Shown here: piece after piece, positions 23,339 through 24,556 of the stretch
How the letters are laid out: every line of letters begins with the position of its first letter
How positions within the stretch are numbered: position 1 is the first letter of the stretch
Assembly: GCA_002343425.1 (NCBI GenBank)
Contig: DDSO01000018.1
Coordinates: 1-24,556, forward strand
From: Brevundimonas sp. UBA2388
Lineage (GTDB): Bacteria; Pseudomonadota; Alphaproteobacteria; Caulobacterales; Caulobacteraceae
DNA: 24,556 nucleotides
Direction: 5' to 3'
Notes under the pieces: model-generated
What the model saw: the letters and a program-made list of their open reading frames with translations, nothing else
Told to the model about the DNA's origin: nothing
The model's database searches: none
Made by a program: the position numbers and the translations under genes

Positions 23339-24556
23339 TCAGATGCCGTACGCCCGGCGCAGGAGCTCGATGGGGTGCGGGTGATCGACCCGGTCGGCAA
23401 TCCCCGCCACCTGGGCGCCGGCCATGGGGCAGTCGCTGCAGAAGTGGTCGGCGCCGGCGGCGGCCACCTGCTCGACCACCGGCGTCGCGATCTTCACCGA
23501 GGCGGCCCGGAATTCCTTCTTGACGCCGTAGGTGCCATCGTGGCCCGAGCAGCGCTCGATGGCCTCGACCGTCGTCCCCGGCACGAGCTGGAGCACATCG
23601 CGCGTCTTGAGGCCGATGTTCTGCACGCGCAGATGGCAGGGAACGTGGTACGCCACCTTGCCCAGCGGCGTCGTGAAATCCGTGCGGAGCTTCCCGGCCT
23701 TGTGGCGCAGGTGGAGGTAGTTGAACGGGTCGAAGAACGCCCGTGCGACCGCCTGCACCTCTGCGTCAGCCGGGAACATCAACGGCAGCTCCTGCTTGAA
23801 CATCAGCACGCAGGAAGGCACCGGCGCCACGATATCCCAGCCCTCGGCCACCCACCGGGCGAGCTCGGGGATGTTGGCGTCCTTCGCCTTCGCGACTGAA
23901 TCGAGATCACCCAGCTCCAGCTTCGGCATGCCACAGCACTGCTCGACAGCGGCGAGCTGCACGGTGATGCCGTTGTGCCGGAAGACGGCCGCCAGGTCCT
24001 CGACCATGGCCGGCAGGTTCCGGTTGCCATAGCAGGTGGTGTAGAGGATTACCTTGCCGCTGGTGCCGTTCACGGCCTCCACCGGCAGCGCAGGAACCTT
24101 CTGGCGGGCGAGGCGGCTGCGGGCCGTGTCGCTCTCGTAGCGGGGGATCGGGGCGTCCCGGGCCACGCCCAGGGCCTTCTCGAGCAGGAGCCGGCCCACC
24201 TGGTTGCCATTCACCGCATTCACTACCTCGGCTACGACGGGAATGCCGGCGATGCTGCCCACCTGGTCGGTGGCGGAGAGGATCCGGCTGCGCAGGGGCG
24301 CGCCCTCCTCCCGGAACCGTACCGCCTTGGCGCGGAGCATGAGGTGGGGAAAATCCACGTTGAAGGGATGGGGCGGCACGTAGGGGCACTTGGACATGTA
24401 GCACATGTCGCAGAGGTAGCAGTGGTCGACGACGTCGGCAAAGACCTTCTTCGGCACGCCGTCGAGCTCGCCGGTGGGCGACTCATCCACCGCGTCGAAC
24501 AGGGTGGGGAACGCGTTGCAGAGGTTGAAGCAGCGGCGGCAGCCGTGGCAGATGTC
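23339..24556 (-). CDS. Fe-S oxidoreductase (GlpC/HdrD-like), 5' end beyond window
   Basis: The open frame continues past base 24556, so only about 405 C-terminal residues are visible. Two ferredoxin-type cluster motifs appear: CHGCRRCFNLC near the window edge and CYLCDMCYMSKCP. Two CCG-type (heterodisulfide-reductase-like) domains follow: YTTCYGN with EQCCGMP, and HVPCHLRVQ with ERCSGHDG; a final CSDCP is near the C-terminus. This is the GlpC/HdrD group of cytosolic or membrane-associated electron carriers. It precedes DUF3501 in one operon, and rubrerythrin is expected just upstream, outside the window. The partner that feeds electrons to it cannot be told. Confidence 0.9.
   Translation of the reverse strand, partial: DICHGCRRCFNLCNAFPTLFDAVDESPTGELDGVPKKVFADVVDHCYLCDMCYMSKCPYVPPHPFNVDFPHLMLRAKAVRFREEGAPLRSRILSATDQVGSIAGIPVVAEVVNAVNGNQVGRLLLEKALGVARDAPIPRYESDTARSRLARQKVPALPVEAVNGTSGKVILYTTCYGNRNLPAMVEDLAAVFRHNGITVQLAAVEQCCGMPKLELGDLDSVAKAKDANIPELARWVAEGWDIVAPVPSCVLMFKQELPLMFPADAEVQAVARAFFDPFNYLHLRHKAGKLRTDFTTPLGKVAYHVPCHLRVQNIGLKTRDVLQLVPGTTVEAIERCSGHDGTYGVKKEFRAASVKIATPVVEQVAAAGADHFCSDCPMAGAQVAGIADRVDHPHPIELLRRAYGI

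Overview
The window is high-GC DNA of the kind seen in Alphaproteobacteria, most likely Caulobacterales and possibly Brevundimonas or Caulobacter. The pointers are a class I (archaeal-type) lysyl-tRNA synthetase, an alphaproteobacterial-looking ParE, a queA-tgt pair joined by a TGATG stop/start, and codons with strong G/C at the third position. Genus is inference. No phage, IS element, integrase or CRISPR array was seen.

Layout, left to right. (1) 1-1742, minus: queA and a truncated tgt, two steps of queuosine tRNA modification. (2) 1861-5060, plus: a secreted alpha/beta hydrolase, class I lysS and a small exported glycine-zipper/SH3 protein. (3) 5115-9751, minus: an S24/LexA-fold HTH regulator next to a perfect 15-bp palindrome, a small multi-pass membrane protein, two adjacent paralogous helical proteins of unknown function, two overlapping hotdog thioesterases, and a CBS-linked hybrid histidine kinase. 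(4) 9945-11658, plus: a tight queC-queE-queD operon making the 7-deazaguanine precursor used by Tgt and QueA. (5) 11660-14025: a small glycine-rich lipoprotein (minus), then a three-gene plus-strand operon of XRE-cupin regulator, GNAT-ABM fusion enzyme and exported beta-rich protein. (6) 14090-17380, minus: tRNA-Val(UAC) and a 1060-residue autotransporter with three Asp-rich calcium-motif insertions. (7) 17581-20608, plus: an SPFH membrane protein, an Arc-like ribbon-helix-helix protein, a GT4 glycosyltransferase and a periplasmic histidine phosphatase. (8) 20705-24556, minus: parE, a DUF3501 protein and a truncated two-cluster Fe-S oxidoreductase.

How the genes work together. QueD, QueE and QueC should make preQ0; after reduction by QueF (not here), Tgt inserts preQ1 into tRNA and QueA adds the epoxycyclopentane ring. 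The two queuosine loci lie about 8 kb apart on opposite strands. QueD lacks the usual CxxxHGH cysteine (Tyr27 instead). The Fe-S oxidoreductase/DUF3501 pair is usually a redox module with rubrerythrin, so rubrerythrin may lie just past the right edge.

The best places to look for something undescribed are the paralogous helical pair at 6337-7114, whose ribosome-binding sites both look masked by hairpins, and the SPFH/ribbon-helix-helix pair at 17531-18655, which has a repeat-rich operator-like element touching its ribosome-binding site.
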